5,861 nt of DNA from Nitrospirales bacterium (GTDB lineage: Bacteria; Nitrospirota; Nitrospiria; Nitrospirales; UBA8639), in assembly GCA_021604265.1 (NCBI GenBank), contig BQIY01000163.1, forward strand, positions 1 to 5,861, written 5' to 3'. Under the pieces are notes generated by a model. The model saw only the letters and a list, made by a program, of their open reading frames with translations, did no database searches and was not told the origin of the DNA. The first letter of the stretch is position 1; the number at the start of each line of letters is the position of its first letter. Positions 1-5,736 of this stretch are shown piece by piece. Position numbers and translations under genes: made by a program.

Positions 1-5
1 CCATT

Positions 6-125
6 GACGCCCCCCCTCACAAGATTGATCGGACGCGAAGTAGGGGGAGACGGGCTAACTCGCGGGGCTCACACAAGCCCGCCAAGAAGAAGAGCGTCCG
101 ATCATGGGGACGGGCGGCAGGCGTC
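6..125 (-). repeat. Palindromic repeat element, copy 1 (inverted)
   Basis: This is the reverse-complement copy of the element found again at 3976-4161 and 5551-5736. It is built of nested inverted repeats. The outer arms are GACGCC at 6-11 and GGCGTC at 120-125. The middle arms GATCGGACGC (27-36) and GCGTCCGATC (94-103) are perfect. The inner arms are GACGGGCT (49-56) and AGCCCGCC (76-83), the latter differing by one base from the other copies; in the RNA of the element's own orientation this would leave a G-U pair. The 77-base core between and including the middle arms has the same length in all three copies, with 3-4 differences per pair. The total span is 120 bases against 125 in the other two. 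Whether the 3' double-hairpin extension exists here cannot be seen, because the window begins just beyond the arm. No TfoX-like sequence flanks this copy: the corresponding reading frame meets a TAG just outside it. Confidence 0.9.
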
Positions 126-142
126 GGAGTTCTCAACTAAAT

Positions 143-171
143 TGTCATTCTGAGCCACAGGCGAAGAATCT
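143..171. repeat. Small dispersed palindromic repeat (TCATTCTGAG type)
   Basis: The segment starts TGTCATTCTGAG and ends GCGAAGAATCT. It forms an imperfect hairpin: ATTCT (147-151) pairs with AGAAT (165-169) and GCC (154-156) with GGC (160-162), around an ACA loop, with opposed GA/GA steps that could form tandem sheared G-A pairs. Sequences of this form are, from memory, common dispersed intergenic repeats in several environmental phyla. Only one copy is in this window, so repetition is not shown here. It lies 17 bases beyond copy 1 of the larger element. Confidence 0.5.
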
Positions 172-327
172 GTGCCCAACCGGATGATTGTCTACGTACT
201 TGAAAAGAAGTCAGGTGGATTTGAATGTTTAGTTTCGGCCTCGAAAACTTTCGAGAAGCCACGAATCTTTCCTTGACATATTTCGAAGATTATTAAATTA
301 TCATTTCTGATTTGATCGATTTGAGAA

Positions 328-336
328 TGCTATTAT
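328..336 (+). promoter_or_regulatory. Candidate extended -10 promoter for the RelA/SpoT gene
   Basis: TGC followed by TATTAT (five of six matches to TATAAT, preceded by the TGn extension) lies in an AT-rich stretch about 260 bases upstream of the GTG start. There is no good -35 at the usual distance, which extended -10 promoters can tolerate. A perfect TTGACA at 273-278 is nearby, but its best -10 partner (TAAATT at 294-299) has only a 15-base spacer. Either could drive the gene; both are pattern matches only. Confidence 0.3.
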
Positions 337-354
337 TATGGGCCTGAAGTCCGC

Positions 355-377
355 TGAATGAGCTTTGTGCTCATTCA
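355..377. repeat. Perfect 9-bp inverted repeat (hairpin or operator-like)
   Basis: TGAATGAGC (355-363) and GCTCATTCA (369-377) are exact reverse complements around the five-base spacer TTTGT. On the + strand it is followed by AAAAA, not by T residues, so it is not a standard terminator in that direction. It lies about 20 bases after the candidate extended -10 motif and could be an operator or a 5' leader hairpin for the gene at 595. That role is inferred from position only. Confidence 0.5.
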
Positions 378-594
378 AAAAGGTGGCGTTACGCGGATCC
401 GGCTAAACATTGTTATATGGGATTGAACTCTACCCGCTGCCACTTTTCACATTGCCCCTATCGTCCAGAAGTGGCCATGACTCTATTCGGCGCTCAAGCT
501 ACCAATCTGAGCCCCAATAGTCTTAGGCGCACGCACGATCCCCAGGTCGTTTCGCTGAGGATGTTGAATAAATTGAAAGCGGGGTCCGAGTGTT

Positions 595-3500
595 GTGAAT
601 CTTACCGACTACGAGAAGAAATATCTTTCGACCTATGAAGCCTTCGCTCAGATGGTCTGCTTTATTTTGGAAAAGGCGATGCAGGCCGCTGAATACCTGC
701 CTCGGCCTCAGTCAGTTCAGGCACGTGCTAAAGGGATAGAAAGCCTGCGGCGCCGTCTAGCCGAGGCGGGCCAACTGAACACCCAGACGCTGGAGATTGA
801 CCGGCGTGATCTCGCCGGCGCCCGGCTCATCTTTTACACCAACAATGATGTTGACCGCTTCCTGGCCTCACCACTGATCCGCGACAATTTCGAGATCGAG
901 GAAGACTCGACCAAGATCCATCATCCTACTCAGGAAAATAAAGGCAAACAATACCGCGCAGTTCACTACACGGTACGGCTTCGTGAGGATCGCATACGCC
1001 TTCCCGAATATGCGAAGTTCGCAGGTCTGCGTTGCGAAATTCAGGTCCAGACCATTCTGAACCACGCTTGGTCCGAAACCTCCCACGACATTCTCTATAA
1101 AGTGAAACTGGGCGATGGCTACGGAGGAAAAGCTATGAAAGGTATCGCCCGCCGATTTGAGCGGATCATGGACAAGTACCTCATCCCGGCTGGCTTCGAG
1201 ATTCAGAAGGCCCAGCAGGAGTATGAAAGGGTCCTCCAGGGCAAAGAGCTCTTCGATAAGGACATTGCCGACCTGTTGGACAATGCGAAGAGCAACAACG
1301 AACGCTACGAGATTCTGTCAGAATTGAAAGACTATGGGATCCCAAATTACGACGACCTGTCGGTGGCCTACGAGGGATTGAAAGGTCCTCTGCTGAGGGC
1401 AGTTCAATCCGCGCGCAGCACAGAGTCCGTTCCGATAGAAACGACCTATGGAAATATGGAGGGCTTCAAGGCTGATGCAGTGACGCAGCTTGTCGTGGAG
1501 ATCGTCGAAAGTCTGCGGTACGTTGACGTTGTCGGAACGCTGCAACTGCTTATCGACATTTATCGGGAGGAGTCAAACGATGATATTCGTCAGCAGATTG
1601 TGAAGGCAGTCAAGAACCTGTCCGAGTACAACCTTGACGCCTACAACCAAGTGGGGCCAATGCTCCAGTTGGTATTGGTAGATCACCTTGCCGGCATGAG
1701 CGACGCCGAGGTGGACAGTATTCGGCCCATCGCTCTTACGGTCTGGACCGAAGCAATTCAATCAGACATCACCGGTACAAAGTGGAAAGCAGACTCCGTA
1801 ATCTTAAGTACGGAGGCCGTGCCCGCATCCAATCAGCTCAGGGAGGTCCGCGACAAGGCGATCAAAGCCCTTTTTGCAGCCTACGATCGATCAAAGGACG
1901 ACGCGCAGAAGCGCGAGGTTCTTTTAGCCCTAGACGTTGCAACAAGGACTCCCAATCAGGCGCCATATTCCAATGAGCTCCTAGCTACCACACTCAAGGA
2001 TGCCAAACGCATTGTCGACTTCGTAACGGACCGTGCTGATGCTACGAGCTACGGGCTTCTGCAGCATTTGGAGTACCGATTTCTCTCTGACTATTTCCGA
2101 GCAAAGGGATTTATCGAAGACCCAGGAAATCCGTTCGGTTGTCAGGCCGAAGCCGAGGCGCTTGTGGCCGCAATTTTCAAGTTCCGCGACACAATCAACG
2201 CCGATGATGGGTTTGTTCGATACAAGGTCTTGGTAGGGTTTGAATCCGTTTACCCCGCGAACTGGACTGACGAGGAGTTCGAATACCAGGGGGCCGACGA
2301 ATATCGGCGCGGGGAAGTTGACCGTTACATCAACGAGATCAATGTGGTGAACGAGAGCGAGTGGTTCGCCCTGATTGCGCGCTACGCGGAAACCAAGTCG
2401 AATGATCTTGCCACATTCCCGGTTTTCGGCAATTTCATCAGCAAGCTCGCTGAGCGTAAGCCTGAAGTGGCCAACAGGCTATTGGCACAGGCCTCGGATG
2501 CCCTGCGAAATTTCCTTACTGAATTCCTCAATGGTCTGGCTCTGAGTGGCCGACACTATATCTATGAGCGGATCCTGGAGAGTGAAGTTGAGTCAGCCAG
2601 AAACCTCGCGAGTGTAGCCCGTCACCTTCGCTATTCAGAGGTTAAGAAACCTGATTTTGCCCTTTCTCTACTGAAGCGCGCGATTGATAGAGACGACCCG
2701 ATAGCGGTCATCGAATGTCTACTCTTCGCACTGGAGCACTACGGGACAGAGAAGATCGCAGATGGCGATACGTTTCTGCGTGATGCCCTGACCTTCCTGA
2801 ATGATCGCAAAGACCCGAGCTGGGTCTCAGAAGCGTGGTTTGTGAAGAGGGCCAAAAATTTCTATGAGGAAGTGACTCCGGAGAGAAGGGAGCAGATCCT
2901 GCAGAATCTGGGCTATATTCGTAAAGTGAACCATAAAGTCGAGCGATTTTTGCTTCAACTGGCCGAGCGCCAGCCGGAGGCCGTCTGGGACTACTTTGGA
3001 GCGCGGCTCTCCAGAGAGGTCACGGCCTGCGAGGACGAAGAACGCTTCGAGGCGGTGCCCTTCGGTTTCCATGGTCTGGAGAAGGAGCTCTCGAAAGACC
3101 CGCAACTCGCAATCAGCAAGGGGCTATCGTGGTTTGCTCCAGACCGGACAGATTTCCGATTTCGAGGGGGGAGACTGCTTAGCAAGGTCTTTCCCAGCTG
3201 CACCACGGCATTCGCTGCTGCGCTCGCCGAGTTGGTAAAGACCTGTAGCGATACCGAGGGAGATTTCGTACTGGGGATTCTCCAGAACTATGATGGTGAA
3301 ACTTCCTCCTACCTTGTGTTGAAGGAGATTGTGTCACGATTTCCAGGTGACGCTCACAAAATGAACGCGGTCCGGGTCAGCATCGATAACACCGGCGTGG
3401 TCTCTGGTGCATTTGGCTTGGTGAAAGCATGGCGGGCCAAAAAGGAATCCTTGACGGAATGGCTGGCAGATGATCGGCTAGCGGTTAAAGAGTTCGCCGA

Positions 3501-3627
3501 AAAGCATATAGCAGATCTGGACCTTATGATTGTGGCAGAACAGCGCTGCAAGGAGGCAGAAATAGAAATGCGAAACAGGAGCTATGACGAGGACCACGAC
3601 GATGCTAGTGACGAAGGGGAACGGTAG
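595..3627 (+). CDS. RelA/SpoT-domain alarmone synthetase-like protein with long helical C-terminal region
   Basis: The N-terminal ~200 residues match the RelA/SpoT synthetase fold (PF04607 family), which transfers pyrophosphate from ATP to a guanosine (or related) nucleotide. Visible motifs are R44-x-K46-x3-S50-x3-R54 (ATP site, with R where RelA-type enzymes usually have K), D72-LAG-x-R77 (metal/catalytic Asp), Y120-RAVH124 (base-stacking Tyr and His), and E148-x-Q150-x-QT with HAWSE and H164 (second catalytic acid and fold signature). Q152 replaces the Arg of the usual EVQIRT motif. No HD hydrolase domain, TGS or ACT domain is seen. Residues ~210-980 are leucine- and alanine-rich and look all-helical, HEAT-like; the tail (~980-1010) is highly charged. 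There are no membrane segments or signal peptide, so it is probably cytosolic. GTG at 595 is chosen because MNLTDYEKKY resembles the usual family start and the upstream frame is closed by a stop; the ribosome site (GGGG at 581-584) is weak, and ATG at 652 would cut into the domain. The gene stands alone, with no obvious antitoxin beside it. Domain call is strong; a defence or toxin role is inference. Confidence 0.88.
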   Translation: MNLTDYEKKYLSTYEAFAQMVCFILEKAMQAAEYLPRPQSVQARAKGIESLRRRLAEAGQLNTQTLEIDRRDLAGARLIFYTNNDVDRFLASPLIRDNFEIEEDSTKIHHPTQENKGKQYRAVHYTVRLREDRIRLPEYAKFAGLRCEIQVQTILNHAWSETSHDILYKVKLGDGYGGKAMKGIARRFERIMDKYLIPAGFEIQKAQQEYERVLQGKELFDKDIADLLDNAKSNNERYEILSELKDYGIPNYDDLSVAYEGLKGPLLRAVQSARSTESVPIETTYGNMEGFKADAVTQLVVEIVESLRYVDVVGTLQLLIDIYREESNDDIRQQIVKAVKNLSEYNLDAYNQVGPMLQLVLVDHLAGMSDAEVDSIRPIALTVWTEAIQSDITGTKWKADSVILSTEAVPASNQLREVRDKAIKALFAAYDRSKDDAQKREVLLALDVATRTPNQAPYSNELLATTLKDAKRIVDFVTDRADATSYGLLQHLEYRFLSDYFRAKGFIEDPGNPFGCQAEAEALVAAIFKFRDTINADDGFVRYKVLVGFESVYPANWTDEEFEYQGADEYRRGEVDRYINEINVVNESEWFALIARYAETKSNDLATFPVFGNFISKLAERKPEVANRLLAQASDALRNFLTEFLNGLALSGRHYIYERILESEVESARNLASVARHLRYSEVKKPDFALSLLKRAIDRDDPIAVIECLLFALEHYGTEKIADGDTFLRDALTFLNDRKDPSWVSEAWFVKRAKNFYEEVTPERREQILQNLGYIRKVNHKVERFLLQLAERQPEAVWDYFGARLSREVTACEDEERFEAVPFGFHGLEKELSKDPQLAISKGLSWFAPDRTDFRFRGGRLLSKVFPSCTTAFAAALAELVKTCSDTEGDFVLGILQNYDGETSSYLVLKEIVSRFPGDAHKMNAVRVSIDNTGVVSGAFGLVKAWRAKKESLTEWLADDRLAVKEFAEKHIADLDLMIVAEQRCKEAEIEMRNRSYDEDHDDASDEGER

Positions 3628-3746
3628 GCTGATCCGTGCCGTCGTCGGCATTCCCCCTGATACGTTTAATTCCTGTGCCTCCCGTGAACGACTGACATTG
3701 CCGCGCGATTCCGAAGACACCTCTCCTTCGGTTCGAACAGCGACAA
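3628..3746. other. Intergenic region after the RelA/SpoT gene
   Basis: No gene or convincing terminator is visible. A weak long-range pairing of GGGGAA (3617-3622) with TTCCCC around 3651-3656 and a four-base GCCG/CGGC hairpin are present, but there is no T tract after them. Confidence 0.5.
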
Positions 3747-3842
3747 ATGGCACAGAACATTCGCATGTACCTGATCGTTGCTGCTACCTTATGTCTTCTT
3801 CCGCCGCCAGGTGATGTGGGGGCGTTACTCCTTCAAAATTAA
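3747..3842 (+). CDS. Doubtful 31-codon ORF with signal-peptide-like sequence
   Basis: The ORF reads MAQNIRMYLIVAATLCLL followed by PPPGDV and ends ALLLQN. A basic residue (R6) before a hydrophobic run of about 11 residues, then a helix-breaking PPPG, resembles an export signal or the truncated start of a secreted protein. An internal ATG at 3765 could also start it. There is no clear ribosome binding site and no homologue I recognise. It could be the decayed 5' end of an exported protein gene interrupted by the rearrangements around 3854, or chance. Confidence 0.2.
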   Translation: MAQNIRMYLIVAATLCLLPPPGDVGALLLQN

Positions 3843-3853
3843 CTCCCAATCCC

Positions 3854-4084
3854 TTGAGCCAGTTTGTTGAATATCTCAAAGAAGTGTTCGAGTTATTCTG
3901 GTCCATTCATCCATGTCGGATGTTTGGTGGCTATGACTTCTCTTGCAATCTACTTTTTTCTCCCCTTCCCTCATCGACGCCTGCCGTTCGGCTCCATGAT
4001 CGGACGCTCTTATTCTTGACGGGCTTGTGTGAGCGCAGCGAGTTAGCCCGTCTCCCCCTACTTCGCGTCCGATCAATCCAATGA
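3854..4084 (+). pseudogene. TfoX N-terminal domain remnant fused in frame to palindromic element (copy A)
   Basis: Residues 1-27, starting from a TTG codon, read FVEYLKEVFELF then CRMFGGY. This matches the start of TfoX/Sxy N-terminal domain proteins (PF04993), whose hallmark is FVEY...RRMFGGYG. Homology stops after GGY (about 3934), where the rest of the ~90-residue domain should follow. The frame stays open through a pyrimidine-rich linker into the palindromic element (from 3976) and ends at TGA 4082-4084 with the element-encoded residues DRTLLFLTG...LLRVRSIQ. No ribosome binding site precedes the TTG. It is most likely a truncated gene; a functional short hybrid protein is less likely. The same arrangement recurs at 5438-5659. 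Confidence 0.65.
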
Positions 4085-4161
4085 GGCCGGATGGGGCGTC
4101 AATGGTTTTGGGTCCTTTTGCCGAAACAAAAGGACCTCGGCTGCCGGGCCGACACCCGGCA
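3976..4161 (+). repeat. Palindromic repeat element, copy 2, with 3' double hairpin
   Basis: The 125-base palindromic body runs 3976-4100: outer arms GACGCC (3976-3981) and GGCGTC (4095-4100), middle arms GATCGGACGC (3998-4007) and GCGTCCGATC (4065-4074), inner arms GACGGGCT (4018-4025) and AGCCCGTC (4045-4052). A 61-base extension follows, with two hairpins: GGTCCTTTTG (4111-4120) with CAAAAGGACC (4127-4136) around CCGAAA, and TGCCGGG (4142-4148) with CCCGGCA (4155-4161) around a six-base loop. The whole unit is 186 bases, exactly the length of the copy at 5551-5736, and is in the same orientation. Copy 1 at 6-125 is inverted relative to it. Confidence 0.92.
4111..4161 (+). other. Twin-hairpin module at the 3' end of element copy 2
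   Basis: A perfect 10-bp stem with a CCGAAA loop is followed after five bases by a perfect 7-bp GC-rich stem. It is conserved at 5686-5736 with only loop changes visible in the second hairpin. It is not followed by a T run here, so a simple intrinsic terminator is unlikely. It may be a structured RNA end, a replication or recombination determinant, or simply part of the repeat. Confidence 0.6.
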
Positions 4162-4297
4162 ACAAATTCACAATTATACAGTCCGTGCAATTATTGTTAG
4201 GCTGTACCACAGAAATCGTGTAGCCCTTGTGACCTCTTTAAGTATGATCTGAAAAATGGGCGACGTTGTGAGAAATTAAAGCGAATGGAGCGTAATC
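4162..4297. promoter_or_regulatory. Upstream region of the PNPOx-family gene
   Basis: This gap between the repeat and the next start probably carries the promoter. TATGAT at 4243-4248 matches five of six bases of a -10 box, but no good -35 lies at the right distance. GGAG at 4287-4290 lies seven bases before the GTG at 4298 and is a good ribosome binding site; it decides the non-ATG start. Confidence 0.35.
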
Positions 4298-4852
4298 GTG
4301 GCTGTACAATTTCCAGAGTTGAGTGATGAGTTGCGCCAATTTATCGGCGCCCAAAAAGTGTTCTTTGTCGCGACGGCTGCCCCCGACGGGAGAATCAATC
4401 TCTCACCGAAGGGCCAGGATTCGCTTCGTGTGCTCAACCCTCACGAGATTCTCTGGATGAACTTGACCGGGAGCGGGAACGAAACGGCAGCCCATCTTTT
4501 GGAATCGAATCGAATGACGATGATGTGGTGCGCGTTTGAAGGGCCGCCACGGATTCTTCGGGTCTATGGCACAGCACAGGTTTTTCATCCGAGGGATGCT
4601 CGTTGGGCGGAGTTTTCGATTCAATTGCCTTCTACCACAGCGACACGGCAGTACTTCCTGGTGTCTATCGATCGGGTGCAAACCTCCTGCGGTCATGCTG
4701 TGCCTTTCATGAACTACGTTGAAGACCGTCATATCCTTTCGACGTGGGCTGAGAAGCAGGGCGAAAAAGGGGTCTCGGCCTATTGGCAAAAGAAGAACCA
4801 GCTCAGTATCGACGGAAAGCCGACAGGGATTTTTGGTTCTGAGGGTGATTGA
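4298..4852 (+). CDS. Pyridoxamine 5'-phosphate oxidase-family (FMN-binding split barrel) protein
   Basis: The 184-residue protein begins MAVQFPELSDELRQFI and carries the features of a PNPOx-like subfamily: VFFVATAAPDGRINLSPKG (21-39, the first barrel strands), NLTGSGNETAAHLL (55-68, the likely flavin phosphate contact), and FEGPPRILRVYGTA (80-93), with VQTSCG (127-132) and a C-terminal helix ending near SIDGKPTGI. Members bind FMN or a related cofactor in a split beta-barrel, usually as dimers; substrates for this subfamily are mostly unknown, so true pyridoxal phosphate synthesis should not be assumed. There are no membrane segments; it should be cytosolic. The GTG start is supported by GGAG seven bases upstream and by the family-like N terminus. 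Length is what I expect for the subfamily. It is 33 bases upstream of the cyclotransferase-like gene on the same strand, so the two probably share a transcript. Nothing looks truncated. Confidence 0.9.
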   Translation: MAVQFPELSDELRQFIGAQKVFFVATAAPDGRINLSPKGQDSLRVLNPHEILWMNLTGSGNETAAHLLESNRMTMMWCAFEGPPRILRVYGTAQVFHPRDARWAEFSIQLPSTTATRQYFLVSIDRVQTSCGHAVPFMNYVEDRHILSTWAEKQGEKGVSAYWQKKNQLSIDGKPTGIFGSEGD

Positions 4853-4885
4853 GAGGATGATGGATTCCGCAGGCAAGAATGAAGG

Positions 4886-5419
4886 ATGAGTAAAGGGTTG
4901 CTCTATTATCTGGCCTATGGTTCGAATCTCCACCCTGTGCGGTTGCGGGAACGCGTGCCCTCTGCCGAATTGCTTGATGTGGTTAAGTTGAGACCGTATC
5001 GACTGGCTTTTCAGAAAAGGGGTCAGGATGGATCGAGTAAGTGCAACCTGGCCCGCACGGGAGAAGATTCTGATGAAGTGTATGGGGGCATCTATCACAT
5101 AGATTCAGCCCATAAACCCCTGCTGGACCGTTTCGAAGGCAAGGGAAAAGGTTATCACGATAGCCAACTCCCGGTAGAACTTCATGGGAAAGAGTACGCC
5201 TGTTTTACCTACCTGGCTCAACCATCCTACATTGAGCATAACCTGAAGCCCTATCATTGGTATAAAACCCTCGTGGTGTTGGGTGCCAAACATTTACGGT
5301 TTCCCGATACCTACGTTCGTTCCATCGAATCGATTGAGTCGGTTGAAGATCCGGACGAAGAAAGACGGATGCAACATCAAAAATTAATCGAGCGAATTCT
5401 TCAATACTCCACCTCATAA
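4886..5419 (+). CDS. Gamma-glutamylcyclotransferase-like (AIG2/GGCT fold) protein
   Basis: The 177-residue protein opens with YYLAYGSNLHP (7-17), the YGSNL substrate-binding loop of the gamma-glutamylcyclotransferase fold, and has LLDRFEGKGKGY (79-90), in which E84 is at the position of the catalytic glutamate that acts as general acid/base in this family. EVYGGIYHI (64-72) and the PYHWYK stretch (122-127) also fit bacterial members. The family converts gamma-glutamyl amino acids or amines to 5-oxoproline plus the free amine; the actual substrate here is unknown. ATG 4886 is the first possible start, because an in-frame TGA lies at 4880-4882. AAGG directly abuts the ATG, so the useful ribosome site is probably the AGG around 4871 or translation is coupled to the upstream gene. 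It lies 33 bases after the PNPOx-family gene. The frame beyond its TAA stop stays open into the TfoX remnant at 5438, which is in the same frame. Confidence 0.88.
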   Translation: MSKGLLYYLAYGSNLHPVRLRERVPSAELLDVVKLRPYRLAFQKRGQDGSSKCNLARTGEDSDEVYGGIYHIDSAHKPLLDRFEGKGKGYHDSQLPVELHGKEYACFTYLAQPSYIEHNLKPYHWYKTLVVLGAKHLRFPDTYVRSIESIESVEDPDEERRMQHQKLIERILQYSTS

Positions 5420-5437
5420 CTCAGAACATTCGGTGGC

Positions 5438-5659
5438 GAGTACGTTGAATTTTCGAAAGAAGTCTTCAGTGAATTTCGAACGATTCAACTGCGCCGCATG
5501 TTCGGTGGCGCTCTAGCCTCTTCCTCTTTAAAAGATCTTTTTCCTTGTCCGACGCCTTCCGCCCGTGCCCCTGATCGGACGCTCTTATTCTTGACGGGCT
5601 TGTTTGAGCCCCGCGAGTTAGCCCGTCTCCCCCTACTTCGCGTCCGATCAATCCAATGA
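5438..5659 (+). pseudogene. Second TfoX N-terminal domain remnant fused in frame to palindromic element (copy B)
   Basis: Translation from 5438 gives EYVEFSKEVFSEF then TIQLRRMFGG, again the start of a TfoX N-terminal domain (PF04993) ending just after RMFGG (5509). No start codon lies before the RMFGG methionine; the frame is simply open from the cyclotransferase stop at 5417-5419. After the motif, a pyrimidine-rich linker one codon shorter than in copy A leads in the same frame into the element, ending at TGA 5657-5659 with DRTLLFLTG...LLRVRSIQ. Over 24 aligned codons the two TfoX pieces share 13 residues and about 64% of bases (hand count), so they are homologous but clearly older or different copies than the nearly identical element. 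With no start and no domain remainder, it is a remnant. Confidence 0.6.
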
Positions 5660-5736
5660 GCCCGGGCGGGGCGTCAATGGTTTTGGGTCCTTTTGCCGAA
5701 ACAAAAGGACCTCGGCTGCCGGGCCGAAACCCGGCA
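5551..5736 (+). repeat. Palindromic repeat element, copy 3, with 3' double hairpin
   Basis: The 125-base body (5551-5675) has outer arms GACGCC (5551-5556) and GGCGTC (5670-5675), extended in this copy by CCGCCCG (5559-5565) against CGGGCGG, so the outer stem is best preserved here. Middle arms are GATCGGACGC (5573-5582) and GCGTCCGATC (5640-5649); inner arms GACGGGCT (5593-5600) and AGCCCGTC (5620-5627). The 3' extension has the perfect 10-bp hairpin (5686-5695 with 5702-5711) and the 7-bp hairpin (5717-5723 with 5730-5736). The last hairpin is followed by CCTTTT, which could make it a weak terminator for the upstream two-gene unit. It is a direct repeat of 3976-4161. Confidence 0.92.

Larger units (their letters stand above)
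172..594. other. Gene-free upstream region of the RelA/SpoT gene
   Basis: No convincing gene is seen here. The stretch from about 230 to 345 is AT-rich and holds promoter-like motifs. A 73-codon ORF opens at 417 and overlaps the start of the next gene by 44 bases, but it has no recognisable composition or ribosome site and is treated as chance. A perfect hairpin sits at 355-377. A stop (TGA, 574-576) closes the frame just upstream of the GTG at 595, so the large gene cannot extend further upstream. Confidence 0.6.

Noticed and set aside
6..171. CRISPR-like array suggested by repeated palindromes
   Set aside because: Copies are kilobases apart, in mixed orientation and far too long for CRISPR repeats; no spacer periodicity.
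380..416. Possible integron attC-like site (GGCGTTA ... ATTGTTAT) and a GTTAGGC at 4195-4201
   Set aside because: The GTTAGGC fits the GTTRRRY core, but no matching RYYYAAC partner was found at attC distance, and GTTACGC near 387 does not fit the core; no integrase is present.
417..638. 73-codon ORF upstream of and overlapping the RelA/SpoT gene
   Set aside because: No ribosome binding site, no recognisable domain, cysteine/arginine-rich composition typical of random translation, and it overlaps a well-supported start in another frame.
3617..3656. Rho-independent terminator after the RelA/SpoT gene
   Set aside because: Only weak, long-looped pairing of GGGGAA with TTCCCC and no T tract afterward.
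3876..4190. 104-codon minus-strand ORF across the element (with a similar one at 5466-5651)
   Set aside because: Its shared part is just the palindromic repeat read backwards; all changed codons between copies alter the amino acid, so it does not look like a selected protein.
4403..5098. 231-codon minus-strand ORF across the PNPOx and cyclotransferase genes
   Set aside because: It lies opposite two strongly recognised genes and has no family resemblance; it is an antisense shadow.
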